From the NCBI GenBank assembly GCA_964035795.1, contig OZ038322.1, forward strand, positions 960,781-1,024,780: a stretch of 64,000 bases of DNA, read 5' to 3'. The translations under genes and the position numbers were made by a program. Positions 1 through 13,338 of the stretch are shown piece after piece. Source of the stretch: Pterobdella sp. o SKG-2022. Its lineage: Eukaryota; Annelida; Clitellata; Hirudinida; Piscicolidae. Within the stretch, counting starts at the first letter, position 1; each line of letters opens with the position of its first letter. Below the pieces are notes generated by a model. The model searched no databases, had not been told where the DNA came from, and was given only the letters and a program-made list of their open reading frames with translations.

Positions 1-1256
1 TTTGAGAATCTATGCATTATCCATAATGGAATTAAACCAGATGAATGCTTTCAGTTTTTTACAATTGCTTTTAAAATACTCTCTTATGGAATTTTTTGTT
101 ATAATTTAATTTTAAGTATAAATATTGCAGCAATAAACAGTTTAAAATGAATTCTCAGTGAAATTTTCACAGTTCTTAAATCCCCGAAAACTAAAGCCGT
201 CATAATTATTATTAAGTAAATACTGCAAATTATTTGAACAAAAAAGGTAATTTCATTAAGTACAAAGCTTTTCGTTAACAAAGTAACACTATACTTAATA
301 AAATTAACTTTAGTGTTCAAATAATTTGCAGTATTCACTTTGGCTCTAAAAGATTATCAAACTTGTAATACCCACATATTCAAACTCTACCATAACCCTT
401 CTATGTCATCCCTATATAAACCTTCATAACATAAATGCCGTCATCACACTATCCTTCGTCGCTTTCGTTTGAGAATGATTTTAATAGAAGTCATTTTTAT
501 TTACGAGCACTGTCTTGTGCTTACGAAACTTTTAAAAATTGATTGCATAGATAAAATATTTCAAATAAGTAATTAAGTGGATATACCTTGAGTAATTCAA
601 TTTGAATCTTTTGAATAACCGTTAAACATAATTTAAATCTTAGACTAATCAAATCTTTTTTTAAAACTAACCTACTCTCGCAAAAATTGTCCAAATTTAT
701 TAATTCCTATCCCCCTTTAAACTATGATTTGGATATTATTTTGAATAAATATTTATATATTATTATCGATTAATAATTTATAGTTTTTTTTTATTTTAGT
801 CTAGGTAAAATAGTTAGATGGTCTAAAAAATCTTTATGTTAACGCTACTTTAATCACATTGGTAAGTGTATTACCTCATCATACATCCACCCTCTAGCTA
901 ACTTACTCAACCTCTTTTCCAAAAGCATCATAAACCTCACAGCTTCTATACAAATCACCATCCTTCAAAATCTTCTCAAACCACCACCTTCTGCCTTGTC
1001 TTTTAAATCTTTACCCATATCCCCCTCTCTTATCATTGTTCACATACCTCCTTCCTTGAAGCAGTACCTGTACATACTCTCCCACAATCATTACTCATAT
1101 ACCTTTTCCTTCAATCATCATCTTATAACCCTTACCAAATCATCAACCATCAACCTCTCTCCTCCCCCACCAACCATCAACCTTTTTTCTCTTCTCACCA
1201 ATCACCACACATTAACCTAATTTTTCTCACCTTTTCATCAACCCTCAAACCCCTAG
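1..1256. other. Upstream/intronic AT-rich region, no gene assigned
   Basis: No convincing coding exon is visible here. The calcium-channel beta gene to the right begins in this window at an internal exon, so this stretch is its 5' intron or flank, and the first exon lies further left or is too short to recognise. The stretch holds a palindromic element at 214-340 and a long pyrimidine-rich tract (about 870-1250) leading into the first recognised acceptor. Confidence 0.6.
214..340. repeat. Palindromic MITE-like element
   Basis: The arm at 214-240 is the reverse complement of 314-340 with one mismatch in 27 bases. The palindrome continues inwards (attaagta against tacttaat), leaving a short core containing aaagcttttcg. 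That core recalls the core of the palindromes at 19.4 and 40.9 kb, but the arms differ. It has no coding potential. Confidence 0.7.
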
Positions 1257-4200
1257 AACTCCGAAGAGTACTTTTCAACGTCAGAGTTGTCTTATGAGGA
1301 GGAGGATGAAGAAGACAATGTTTCGATGGAACTCAAACAACACCAAGACCATGTGCACGCACTGGCAGTCCTCGATGACGCCCAGGTACCTGCACTGTCT
1401 GCCAACACCCCTTGTGGCAGTGGTCCATTTCGTTTGAAGTTAATTGACAATTTGTTTACGTCGAATTACGTAAGAACTTTGGTAAATTTATTGAGCAAAA
1501 AAAACACTTATAGTTTTTGATAAGTTTAGCCTATTATTTAGCTAATGTTTCATAAGGCTAAACTTATCGAAAATTATAGCTTTTTATTTTGCTCAATAAA
1601 TTTACTAAAATTCTCCCATAAATCGACGTACAAAAATTTCTGAATATTATTTATAAGTAAATTTAAGATGTCTTCAAAAAGTTTCATTACGTTTTCAATG
1701 ATGTTACAAGTTTTTTTTGGAAATGTTTTCAAAAATGAATTGAGGAATGCATTTTGAAAATATATTGGAAAGTTGCAACATTAGAATGGAAAATTATGAC
1801 GGTTTTCAAAATGCAATTCCTTCTCTAATCAACAGATGAAAAAAAACAACAATAATGCTAATAATAATATTAATAACAATAATAATCTTATCCTTATTTC
1901 TACCACCACCAACCTCCTCTTTTCCTTCTCTACCCCATTCATCTTTCCCCACTCAGAATAAAGCCATAGCATTTGCCATCAAGACAAACGTACAATACAT
2001 TAGTAGCCAGGAAGATGATCCTCCAGTCCCCAGCTATGCTGTGTCCTTCCAGGCTAGAGACTTCATTCATATCAAGGAGGTTTGTGTTGATGCTGTTGTT
2101 TGTGTTGTTGCTGCTTGTGTTGTTTTTTTTTTGTTGCTTTTGTTTGTGTTGTTGTTGGAATAATAGTCATTAAAATAATTTTTTCACCATTGAGGATAAT
2201 TATTTGATGTTTGGTTTCCAGCAGTTAATCTCCATACGAAATCAATTATTTTTAAATTTTTCTTCACCTCAAACCCACTATTTTTAACATGAATAACTAC
2301 TCTCACCCACATCCTCTTTCTATCACCTCTACATCTTCAACCCACCATCACCTCCACCACTACTCCTTCAACCCACCATCACCTTCACCCCCACTACACC
2401 CTTCTTTCACCACCTCCACCCATACCAACACTCTCCTCTTCTCCAGAAATACAACAACGATTGGTGGATAGGTCGACTTGTGAGGGAAGGATGTCAGGTA
2501 GGGTTTGTTCCAAGCCCATCCAAAATGGAAAGTATCCTTCTAAGGTTTGTCTTTTTGTTTGTGTGTTTCAATGTTTTTCCTGTTGTATGCCTGAATTTGT
2601 TTCAGTGCTTATGCTGTTATATGCTTGAGTTTGTTTCAGTATTTCAAATGTTGTTTACCTGTCTTTGTTTCGTGTATGTTTGCATGTTTGTTAGCTGTTT
2701 TCATAATCACTTATAATATATTATTCAGTTTTAAGTTGTATCATTTTGTTAGTATATAGAGCATTAGTTCCTCAAAGGTCGTAAGCCTAACTTGCTCTTG
2801 GTTCCAATTTGGCCAAAGATAAAGCCCATAATAGAGTGTTTGTCTGGAATTTTAGCCAGTTCCACAAATGAATAGTGTTTTCTCAAAAATCTCTTCACAT
2901 TCATGTAAAACATTTCTAAGTTTATACTTTATTCATTATTTGGAACACTAATACCAATCAAATGTAACTTAATGGTTATTAATACAATATTCAGAAACCA
3001 ACAAAACCAACAAAATCAACAAAACGTGCCAAATCTAATGTACAACAACATCAACAACAACAACTTCAACAATTACAACAACAACCTCAACAACAAAAAC
3101 TTCAATAACCCAACACCACCACTTTTCAGCCCAGGTTTGACGCTATTTAATACAATAATATTCTTAAGATTTCATGGACATTTCGGAATTAAAATTTTTA
3201 TTGTTGTGAAAATTATAGTTTAAATCGATATATAACAATATTTCAAATTAGAAAACCAAAAAACTCCATTTATGATCATAATGCAACACCTTACAACGAA
3301 ACTAGCTTCTCGTTTATTGAAAAAGTTTAAAACAAACACTCACAAAGAAGACGATAACAAAACAAAACAAAAGTAGTGTATATACCAAATTAATTACGAG
3401 TACGATTATAGTGGCATGAACTCCAGGAGTTTTCAGAACACTGAGTATTATGAACTTTGAATGAAAAATAATTAAATGCAACAAAAATAAGTACATTTTT
3501 ATCACTATAAAATGTTCAAACGTTACTTTATTAACCACGAAAGACACTCATATAACTCAGGTTTGCTGCGCAACGACTTTGAGTCTGGTCCTCAAACTGC
3601 GGGCAACTCTATGGGTAAAAGTGGCAAGAAGAAAGGATTTTTTAAAAAGGTCATTTTGAGGACTGTTTTTGAGTCTTTCAATTTTTAAAATCTTTAGATA
3701 TACTTATTGTTATATTGAAACTAAAATGTTCAGTAGGTTAAACTTATCAATTATATTTTTTATCACAGTTAGAAATAGTATTGGCTAGAAGGAATTTTTA
3801 TACAATTGTTGTACAAGATACATGTACTACTGTCGGCCCGTATAGCTCAGTGGTAGAGCATTAGACTAGTTATCTAAAAGTACCGTATTCGATCCCGTGT
3901 GGACCAACAATTAGCACCTGTTCCAGTGTGTTTCAGCTACATTGAATTTGTAGCATTGATATATGATAAAAAGCGCTTCATAAATACCGCTTATTACTAC
4001 CATCACCACCTCTCCAGTTACATCATTTTTTAACATCAACCCTTACTTGTACCAATCCCTTCTCATACTGCAGTGTTTTACTTGTTTCTTCAATAATGGA
4101 GATTTATAGATGCAAATTTGTTAAAAAACTAGCATTTTTAATCAGTGCAACCTTACCATAATTAGTTAGTGAAGCATGATAAGGTTGTACTTATCGAAAA

Positions 4201-7200
4201 TTTTAATTCTCAAATACATTTGTATATATAAAATTCTTAATTTTAAAAAAATGACCAAAAAACTATATAAAACAAAGAGATACATACGATGTCTTTAGAA
4301 GATTTCTCATACCACCTCTTTTCTCACCACTTTCCTCACTGCACTCCTCAAAACTCACTCACAACACCCTCTCTTCACACCACCGCCACTCACTTCTCCT
4401 TCACCTCCCCTCCCTCAGCTAAGCACCCTGGTCCCGTATGAAGTGGTACCAGCCATGAGGCCCATCATCTTCATTGGACCCTCTCTTAAGGGATATGAGG
4501 TGGTGTTTGTCGGGGTGGTGTTCGGGGGTAGGAGGGTGTTTTATTGGTGTTGTGGGGTTTTCAAATATAATTTCCAATTATTTAGTGAAACTTTTGTATG
4601 TCAATGTTGTTACTGAATGATACAGTTTTTGAAGAAAGCAAACACAAAGTCTTTATCTACAAACTAATGACCCCTAAATGACCCAAGGTGACTGACATGA
4701 TGCAGAGAGCCCTCTTCGACTTCCTCAAAAATCGATTTGACAAAAGGTTCGCATTCTTCAAGTAACCATTTTTATACTCAACAACTTTAATACTTATCTT
4801 ATTGATTCTACACTACTTTGAGTTCAACATTATCAAGTCATCATTATCTTCATCATAACCATCATCATCATCTTCATTACCATCATCATCATCATCTTCA
4901 TTACCATCATCACCATCATCATCCTCTTCTTACTCTTCTTCACCACCACGTCACCCACCACCCTATCATCCTCCAAACGGCAGAGTGGTGATGGCGAGGG
5001 TGGCTACAGACATATCGCTTGCAAAAAGATCCACCTTATCATCGTCTTCAACACCTGTTGGTGATAAGAAAAGCAGCACTGATAAAAACAAGCCTGGAGG
5101 TGCTGGTAGGTGTTTGGGTGGGTAAAGGTTGTATTCATCAAGTGTGCTTTGTACCTGTGTAATTGTGTTTTACTGTATTGATAGAGGAACCGGTATGTGG
5201 TATTGTCGTTGTAATATTGATATGGGTTGCATCAGTTGTGGTTGCATTTCAATGTATGGTGGAAAAAAATGTAGAAGTTTTTTGGAGTTATTCTTATCCT
5301 CGAATTCAAAAGTACCTCATTAAAAAATGTGTGCTTTTGTGTTATAAAAAAGTGCATGAGGTTAGTTTCACTGAACATAAAATTTCAAATATAACTCCAC
5401 ACAATTCCAAATTAAATCTTTACACCACCCCACTATCCTATACAGACCAAGCCCAAATGGAGATAGAGAGAATCTTTGAATTAGCGCGTAACTTGAATCT
5501 CTTAGTGCTTGACTGTGACTGCATCAACCATCCATCTCAGCTCCATAAGTCGCCTCTGGCTCCCATCCTTGTCTTCGTCAAAGTCTCTTCACTCAAAGTT
5601 ATCAGCATTTTATTATTGATTTTTTTTTTTTTTTTTCAATTTTATGCTTATTTTTATTTTTAATTTATTATTATTATTTTTTATTCTTTTATTTTATCGT
5701 TATTTTTATTATTGTTAATTATGAAATACAAGATACTTCAATGTCTTAAAAGAATATTATTATTGTTTTAACTATATTTTGATATAGCTCTTTTATCAGT
5801 AAGTTCTATAAACTATCAAACTCTAAATTCAACTATATCCAGCTATTAAAATTTTTATTAAAGTAATTCTCTATGAACTTAGCTACATCGTTCACATCTT
5901 CATTATTTATATCACCATCATCATAATTATTATATTACTCCAAAACTTTTTTTAAACCACTCGAATGCCACTAAGGTTCTCCAAAAGCTGATCAAGACCA
6001 GAGGAAAGTTTCAGAGTCGTAACCTCAACGTTCAACTTGCCGCAGCTGAACGTTTATACCAATGTAGCCAGGTCTGCGGCACTTTTATCTTGTGTATTTT
6101 ACTTTCTTTATTATAAACTTTTGTAATGTGTTTCAGTTGTATATGATTTATGTCACACATAAATGCTTTTGCCACGATTTGAACCCTCAAGCTCAGAACC
6201 GACCACCTTACTACACCACCAACTCAACCATCGGTCGAACAACGATATTAATAGATCTGGTCTCACACGAGAACGGAGATAATTGAAATTTAGAAGCAAT
6301 AAGCGGAGTGCATTTATGTTTCGAATAAAATTACAAGAACTTAAAAAGTCTTCGGGTGCTATAATGGCCATATCAATCAGGAGTTGCGCTTACATTTGAG
6401 TTTTATCCAATATTTTTTTGATAATTTTTTTTGGGTTGCTGCGCATTAAGGACAGTATCAGTAAATAAAAAACATTATTTTTAAATAGAAACCATGAAAA
6501 ATATATTTCAAAAAAACAAACGCTACACATCGCTCTTTAAATTCAAATATTCGAAGGCGAGTATCAGTAGCTCTCCCACATAACTGAATAATTCATCTGG
6601 CTCCAAATAATTCATTCAGATTTTTTTTGAACGCTCTTCTTCAGGACCTTATGAATAACTTCAAATAATTTTCATTTTTTCGTTTCAGGACTGTTTTGAC
6701 GTCATACTTGACGAGAACACTTTAGATGAAGCTTGTGAGCACTTGTCAGGTGATACCTCATTAACACCCCTTATTATAACATAAGTGCACACTTTAGCTA
6801 TAAGAGATAATTTTGATATAGTATAGTGTTTGTTCTCAGAGAGATTAAATGGGCTGAGTTATATAAAAGAAATTTGTGACATGAAACATTAGTTAAGTTG
6901 TCACAAGATGTCACTCAATGAAAAATACAGCTTATATTTAAAAATAAATAAATATACTAAAAAAATATACATCAAAATACATATGAATCTGACCAAAACA
7001 AGCTTTAATTATGAAAATAAACCTCACTAACACACAAATCTACAATATCCATCTTTCTAGAATACTTGGAGGCATATTGGAATGCAGCTCACTACAAAGA
7101 TGGCCCTACACGTTATCAACAGGGTTGCGCTACACTTTGCCCTCCTCAGCCCATCAACTTCAACAACAACAACATCATGACTAACTCTCTACCAACACCA

Positions 7201-8367
7201 TGGTCGCAACATCCTCGAAACTCGCAACAACCACGTCTGCTTCAGCACCTTTCTGACATCCAACAACAACTACAACGACAACAGCAACAACAACTGTACA
7301 CCCAGCCAGCTCAACTGGCGCAGCATCCGTTTTTCAAAAAAAAATCTTTTTCTTCTACAAATCTTTTCAATAAGTTAATTAGTGAGAACTATCACAACAA
7401 CAAGTTGCAGCAACAACAATCTCAACAACAAAAAAACTCAATGCAGCAATCGACACAAAAACTTTTACAACTGCCACCACCCCAAAAGCCAAACTACCTT
7501 CAACCTCAAAATGAAAATTCATTCAGCAAAATACCCAGTATAGAAGAAATTCAAAAGAATATTATTCTCTTGCAACAACAAATCCAGAAAAACCAACGAC
7601 AGCAGCAAAACAATCACACTCGAAGTTCAACTCTCCCCCAAAAACAAAGCCTCACCCCCCAACAAAGCCACTCTCAACTTTCGCAGTTCCCCCTCAAAGA
7701 GCTGCCACCATCCTTCAGTGCTTGGAATCAACAATCGCACCAAGAACCTGTCTTTCTCAACCCTTCTAGCTCCTACCTTAAACCTCACAACAAAACCATC
7801 TCCACCACACAAGCTAACTGCACTAGTACCCAAAACTTGATCAACTTCAACAACCCCCACCTCCACTCATCCTCCATCACAACCTCGTCAGCCTCCTCCT
7901 ACCCCCTGGCTTCCATCTCCCCTGAAGACATGTTCTTGCAATACAAAAACTACCTCCAACCTTCTTTTGCTTACAACTTCACCTCACACAATCCTTCTCC
8001 ACATCCCAGTTGCCAAAATGAAGATGCTAATGTAGCTAGAATCAATAGATCTCTCAATAAGATGAATCTAAAAATAGAAACACAATTAAATGAAGACGAC
8101 GAAGATGAAGATGTTTTTTCTTCCCCCATTAAAGACATTCGACAGTTCTCATTGGCTGTTGAGGATGAAAAACTTCCCTCCCCCCACACTATGTACAGTG
8201 ATTGGCTGATGAGGGGGGACCCAATGGATCCTAATTTGAGGCATGAGGCTAGTATGGAGGAGAGGCAGCTGTATGGTCAGTCGAGGGTGAGACAAGCATC
8301 CCAGGATTTCTTCAGGATGCACCCGTCTTCCGGAAATTTGGGCAACTTTTCAACCAATCAAAACTAA
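1257..8367 (+). CDS. CACNB: Voltage-gated calcium channel beta subunit (5' end missing)
   Basis: Cytoplasmic auxiliary subunit that binds the alpha-1 interaction domain and brings high-voltage-activated channels to the membrane. Exons: 1257-1385, 1957-2079, 2447-2544, 2995-3134, 3561-3649, 4419-4499, 4688-4746, 4984-5105, 5446-5597, 5976-6071, 6689-6749, 7061-8367. Phases agree throughout (2457 nt, 818 codons plus stop). Recognisable parts are an acidic N-terminal piece, the SH3 domain ([30 protein letters not shown]), an Asn-rich HOOK, and the guanylate-kinase-like domain ([61 protein letters not shown]). The GK domain ends in [20 protein letters not shown], part of the channel-binding module. 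The last exon adds about 430 residues, Gln-rich at first and acidic later, which is far longer than vertebrate tails. The first coding exon was not found. Family assignment is firm; which beta paralogue is not. Confidence 0.93.
1458..1631. repeat. Full palindromic MITE, family B
   Basis: Long inverted repeat in the first visible intron of the calcium-channel beta gene. The left arm begins cgtcgaattacg and the right arm ends ataaatcgacg; both contain aaatttattgagcaaaa or its complement and ggctaaacttatcgaaaa or its complement. Related full or partial copies lie at about 4.1, 18.9, 20.3, 27.1, 35.7, 36.4, 42.4 and 61.9 kb. Confidence 0.75.
3831..3995 (+). mobile_element. tRNA-derived SINE
   Basis: The head matches a tRNA: ggcccgtatagctcagtgg carries an A box and attcgatccc a B box. 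A non-tRNA body follows (caattagcacctgtt...) and then a tail with aaagcgcttcataaataccg. The same body and tail occur at 18.2 kb (reverse) and 36.6 kb. The anticodon-loop position reads AGT, so this copy has drifted from the AAT of the others. It lies in an intron of the calcium-channel beta gene. Confidence 0.8.
4124..4215. repeat. Partial MITE, family B
   Basis: Diverged fragment with aaggttgtacttatcgaaaattt, which resembles the core-flanking part of the palindrome at 1458-1631. It sits in the intron before the exon at 4419. Confidence 0.45.
4845..4935. repeat. CAT/CTT trinucleotide repeat
   Basis: Imperfect run of atcatcatc and cttcattaccatc units inside the intron before the exon at 4984. 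A simple-sequence tract. Confidence 0.75.
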
Positions 8368-9404
8368 TCTTTTACTGCGCCGATTGTCTCGATGATGAGA
8401 GTGAGATTCTCAACACAGTGCAACTTTTGAAGAAAAGCCGATTTATATATTTCCAAAATCAAAATCTACATTTGATGTTAAAATTTATTTTTCATGCCAA
8501 AAGCCACCATTTTATGTAAGATGTAAATTTTAGTTTTGTTGATGACATTTGTTTCTGTGAATGCAAAGAGCAATCAGAGCTAATTCTTAAAGGATATATT
8601 TGCTATTGGAACCAAACACGCCGGTCAACACTTTTGAGTTTCTCCTTGCGACAATCTTTATAAGACATTTAAGCTTTCATATTTCTTCTCGTGCTTGTTT
8701 TCATTCGTTCGACCCCTTTCACCTCTTATATAAAGTTTTCGATTATCAGTTTTAAAAGGGATTCCTATGTCGCGACCAGGTCGATAAGATTTTTCACGTG
8801 GTGTGATAGTGATACCTTGAAACTTTGATGACATTTTATTACTCAGCGTTCAGCGCTAAAAAATCAACATTACCAGCCTTTCATGCTCCTCTCAAACGCA
8901 CGAATCATTTGAAAACACTCGGTCAACTTGTAACTACGTTACCGGCTCAAATTTTATTTTTCACAAGTATTAACGCTCGTATGCCAAAAAACGCTATAAA
9001 TATAGCATTTTCAATTGATTTTGAACTAACATTCCTGACAAAGGTATGTAGACCCTATTAGGCCACTAGAAAGATGACATTTTGACCTTTTTTGAAGCTT
9101 TCAACTCGTTTTTCTCATTGTCGTTCCAAATAGCACTAGAGCAAATGTTTATTAAATATACTTTGTTTATAACATTTATTTTCTTGGTATGGTTGCAATT
9201 CTGTATAAAAATTAAGGTAAGTACCACGGGAAGACCTTTGATGCCAACATCGTTTCAAGATTCAGTTTCATATTTAAATAAAAACTTTGAACAACATCCA
9301 TAATTCAATACATATTTTGTCTCGATTGTTGATTTTAAATTCTCAAATTTCTTTCGCAAATTCTTCGTACATAAACATGAAATTTCATTTCAAAAATGTG
9401 AAAG
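8368..9404. other. Convergent intergenic region
   Basis: Lies between the stop of the calcium-channel beta gene (+) and the stop of NAF1 (-). It should hold both 3' untranslated regions. A possible + strand AATAAA is at 9277-9282, and possible - strand signals are at 9175-9180 and 9148-9153, so the two transcripts may overlap. The open frames here show no recognisable protein. Confidence 0.55.
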
Positions 9405-12400
9405 TCACGTGTTGAAGTTATTATAAGCACCAAAACTCGATGCGTGATTGAACGGTTTGAATGTTGCATTGGTAGGTGGATGAGGTGAAGATAATGGGTT
9501 ATTGAAGATGGCTTGTGAAGCAAAAAGATGGTTGAAAGCTTGATGGTGAGGGAGGATGAAAGGTGGTGGGGTGGTGTGGGATGAGTGGTAGGAGAGGGGA
9601 GCAGTATTGCCCTGTTGGAACACTTGAGTGGAGGGGCTTTGTTGGGCACCCTGGACCAGTTGTGCTTTTAACAACTCTAGTTGTTGTTGTTGTTGGATTA
9701 TGTTTTTTTGTTGTTGTAGTATTTTTTGCTGAAGGTTTGGGTACATGTTGGTGGAAGGTTGGGGGCTGAAATAATTATTTGGAGAAGTGAAGTTCGGCTG
9801 GAAGTTGCTTTGTCTTATGGCCTGAGAACTGAAGGGTGTATGGTTTGGCTTCATGAAGGGGGCATCTGCGGAACGTATTTGAATGATATTTAAGACTTAT
9901 AATGTTGCAACAATTTCTCAAAATAAATTTTATTCATCAGCTCATCTTTCACACCACAACCCTCATAAAACTCTTCCAACCAACTAATTTCAAAAATTTT
10001 TCCAAACCTACCATGGACTGCCAAACTTAATTATTGAACAAAACTATACAAAAATCATCATCGTTTAATTTCAAAAGGGGTTTGACTGATACATACCAAA
10101 TTAGACAAACCTTGTCTTTTATTGCCAAAGGAATTGCCCATCCAAGTTTTCTTATGGCGAGGTTTTTCCTTCTTGAAATTTCTCTTCTCTTTTTTACGAC
10201 TTTTCGACAACCCAATAGACTTTTCCATGTTTCTGATGCTGTGAGACTCCTCCCCTTTTTCTTCTTCAAACTTCCTTCTGGCTATGACCTCCTCCTCGTC
10301 ATCAGAGTAATCTAACAGCTGGAAAATAAATTTTGAATGTACATGAATCAAATAAGAAATTTTTACATCACCAAATAGTGAGTGAGACAAAACACAACGC
10401 AAATGATAATAAAAAAACAAAAAATCAAACTTCTTCTGGGGGCTCGTTGTTGTCCATCCACGAAGCATCCGATCCTTGTACCCTGTTTGATCGTGGCCTT
10501 GTATATCAAGTTCTTATGACATTTTCAAACATTTAACTGATATCACTAGTTATCACAGCTTTTACAAGCATGGTGGTTCTTTGTATTAGAGTTTTTATAA
10601 CATTTAAATGCATCCAACTTGATCATACACGTCATTAAGCGCCTGTGCTGCAATTATTACTAACACTAGATGCCCTTGATGATGCTGCTCAAATGAGAAA
10701 AAGCTTGAAATAAACTTGAACAACAAGCCAATTTGGACAACAAATAATGAATCCTACATAAAAGAATGTACCATTATGAATTTGAAACGTTCATTCAAGA
10801 AACCACAACTTTAGCACAGAACAAACATACCACAAACCTGAGTTGGTGTTGGAAGACAGGTTTGGTCCAGTCGGGCACCTTGGGGGCATAGAAGACAGGG
10901 GAAGAGATGGGTAGCTGGACCACATCCTCGGGGGAATTGAAGCGGATGCTGTAGAAGGGAGACACTACAGGGCCAAAAATCTCAAACACCTGCCATGTTT
11001 TTGTAATAATAATTATTATGTTATTATTGAAAGCTGTGTTGTTTTGTTAGTAATAAAATTATTATGAATTAGTCTTGTTGAAGGAAACAGGTCATAAAGA
11101 TTCTACTAAGTTCACTTTTTCATAACTATGATTATAATATCATCGTCTATATAATATTCTTTTTGAAAGGTTAAATTTACTACCACAAAACAACAAAAGA
11201 GAAAGCAACCTGTCCAATAACCTTACGGTCCTCCCCCATCAGAACACTGTCCACATCTAGTGGGGTACTACCTCTTTGCCCTTTCACTATCACTGGGGGT
11301 GGTGTTTGGTATAATTATCACTGTTGGTGTGGTATCATTTTGTAATATCTCATTATCATCATTCTCGAGGGGTGGTATCCTTTGATCATTATATGTCATG
11401 GATTAGTGTCACAAAGGGAGTGGTATGATATCTGATCATTTTCAATATGGGAAGGTGGTATGTTGGCTGTGATAATATCACCTTATTAATATAAGTTAGT
11501 TTAACCATATCTTTGTTATATTGGTGTGTTTATTGCATGTGTTATGAGTGGAGTTAGAATCAAGGATGGTTTGAGAGACATATGAAACCCCATGCTTTTA
11601 GACTTAGTCTTGTGTCAGGGTGGTATATCCTAGTTAAGCATGTGATGTTATGTTGAGTGGTTTGACGGAAAAGTATCCTATTTAACCCATGGAAAACATG
11701 TCCATCATAAGACCAACCAAAAATGGGGAATAGGCTAACGATGATTCACTTATAGAATGGAAATTAAGTAAAACAATGATGAATAGATAGATAAATTTTA
11801 AATGCAGTTTTATCCCCACTATACTGAGGGTGGCCAGATAAACTGCATTTAAAAAACATTTCCTGCAGTTTTATACATTCTTAATCTCCATTTCTTCCTA
11901 TCTAAAGCATCTGTTATTTCTAAATTAACTTTATTAATTTCTGACACCATTTTGTTTCATGATAATTACAAAACATGCATAAAAAAGCTAAATGCACATG
12001 GGTACAAACATAAGACGTCAATGATGGAATGGATGGTTCCCACTTGCTGCAGTTCCACATCATCTGACACCTCAATCTTCAAGTACTCTATCGGGGGAAG
12101 ATCCTGGGGGGAGAAATGTTAAGTGAAATGACAATTAGTTACCTAATGATGATTTGAAAGAGATGAAAAGGCTTTGTGTGGGTAAAAATGTTTATATTGT
12201 GTTTTCAAAATTCATATATCACACTTTTAGGTATTGAACTTTGTAATGGTAATAATAATAACAATAATAAAAATCTATGAAGTTTATTATAGTGATGCTT
12301 AAACCAAGGGAGTTTCAAGATCAATTGATATTTGGGAAAATATAAAGTGGAAATAATAGTAGTTTATAATTATATTGATTTTATGAAAAGAAACAAAACT

Positions 12401-13338
12401 GTATTTGAAAAAAAATGTTTGGAATATTTTTATGAGATTTGAAAATGTGTTGTCATACCTCTAATCCTAACTCCCCTGCAGTAAGTGCTTTCAGGTTTTC
12501 TTCTTTTTCATCTAATATGTCCTCATATGTTAACTCTCTGATGAAGAATATAAGTGTCATAATATTTGTTGATTTGGAGAATATTGTGTGTGAAAAATTA
12601 AAAATTAATGGGTGAATCTATAATAAACTAGCCAATAGTTCATTATATATACAATTTTAGGGCTAAACTGGGTAGTTCACCTTTGAAAAATTATTGAGAA
12701 TGGTAGCTTTTCAAGATAATTTCAAAACTATTTTATTTGGTTTACATTATAAAGTAGAAAAGTCCTAACTCTGGTTGATCATTAGAAGAGAAGTCAAAAG
12801 TGCTACTATCATCATCATCACTATCAAAAACTTCATCCTCTGCGACGCATCTATGAATGCTGAAACTTTTCGCCATTTTACTTTTTTTATCTTCCTTTTC
12901 TAATGTTGTTGAATTTTTCTTTGGAGAAGTAGCCCCGTTATTAAAATCAGTGTAAGAATTTTCATTAGAAAGTGCAACATTTGCTTCACTTAGATCTTGA
13001 ATGAAGGTTTCTTTGAAAAGTTCGTGATTACATTTTTCAACATTACCATCGTCAAATTCGTAACTGACTTTGTCACAATTCTCTGAAGCACTGTTTTCCT
13101 CAGAACCGTTGGTAAGCGTTTTAATGTTTTCATTTGCATTAGATTGCAATATTTTCTTTTGAGAAATTTCTTCATTTGGTTTAGGTTCAATTTTACTTTC
13201 CTCTTGTAATGATTCTGTTTTGTTTTCTTGCTTAAATGATTTCTCTTTTATTTCTAATTGATTTTCCTCTGAACCAACATATTTTGAATCAATTTTATTT
13301 TCTTCTTCCAGTATTTCATTTTTCATTTTTATACTCAA
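9405..13338 (-). CDS. NAF1: H/ACA snoRNP assembly factor NAF1
   Basis: Nuclear chaperone that binds dyskerin before GAR1 replaces it during H/ACA snoRNP and telomerase RNP assembly. Exons in transcript order: 13338-12746, 12537-12459, 12103-12010, 11292-11210, 10989-10838, 10482-10431, 10318-10111, 9865-9405 (1722 nt, 573 codons plus stop, phases consistent). The Gar1/Naf1 RNA-binding core is clear: DLPPIEYLKIEV, then GTIHSIIDVL, VFEIFGPVVSPFYSIRFNS and VFYAPKVPDWTKPVF, followed by QGSDASWMDNNEPPEE and LLDYSDDEEEV. The N-terminal exon is acidic with an SDDDDSSTFDFSS patch, and the C-terminal exon is Gln/Pro-rich. The 3' border of exon 1 is the weakest call: a donor at 12745 is used here, but one about 20 nt earlier also keeps frame. 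Confidence 0.92.

Noticed and set aside
3831..3905. tRNA gene
   Set aside because: The tRNA-like head is followed by the same non-tRNA body and tail as two other copies, so it is a SINE.
8825..9061. 78-residue plus-strand frame
   Set aside because: No family signature, lies in the 3' UTR/intergenic region of convergent genes, and has no splice context.
9563..9769. Plus-strand frame over the NAF1 last exon
   Set aside because: Antisense shadow of the Gln/Pro-rich NAF1 terminal exon.
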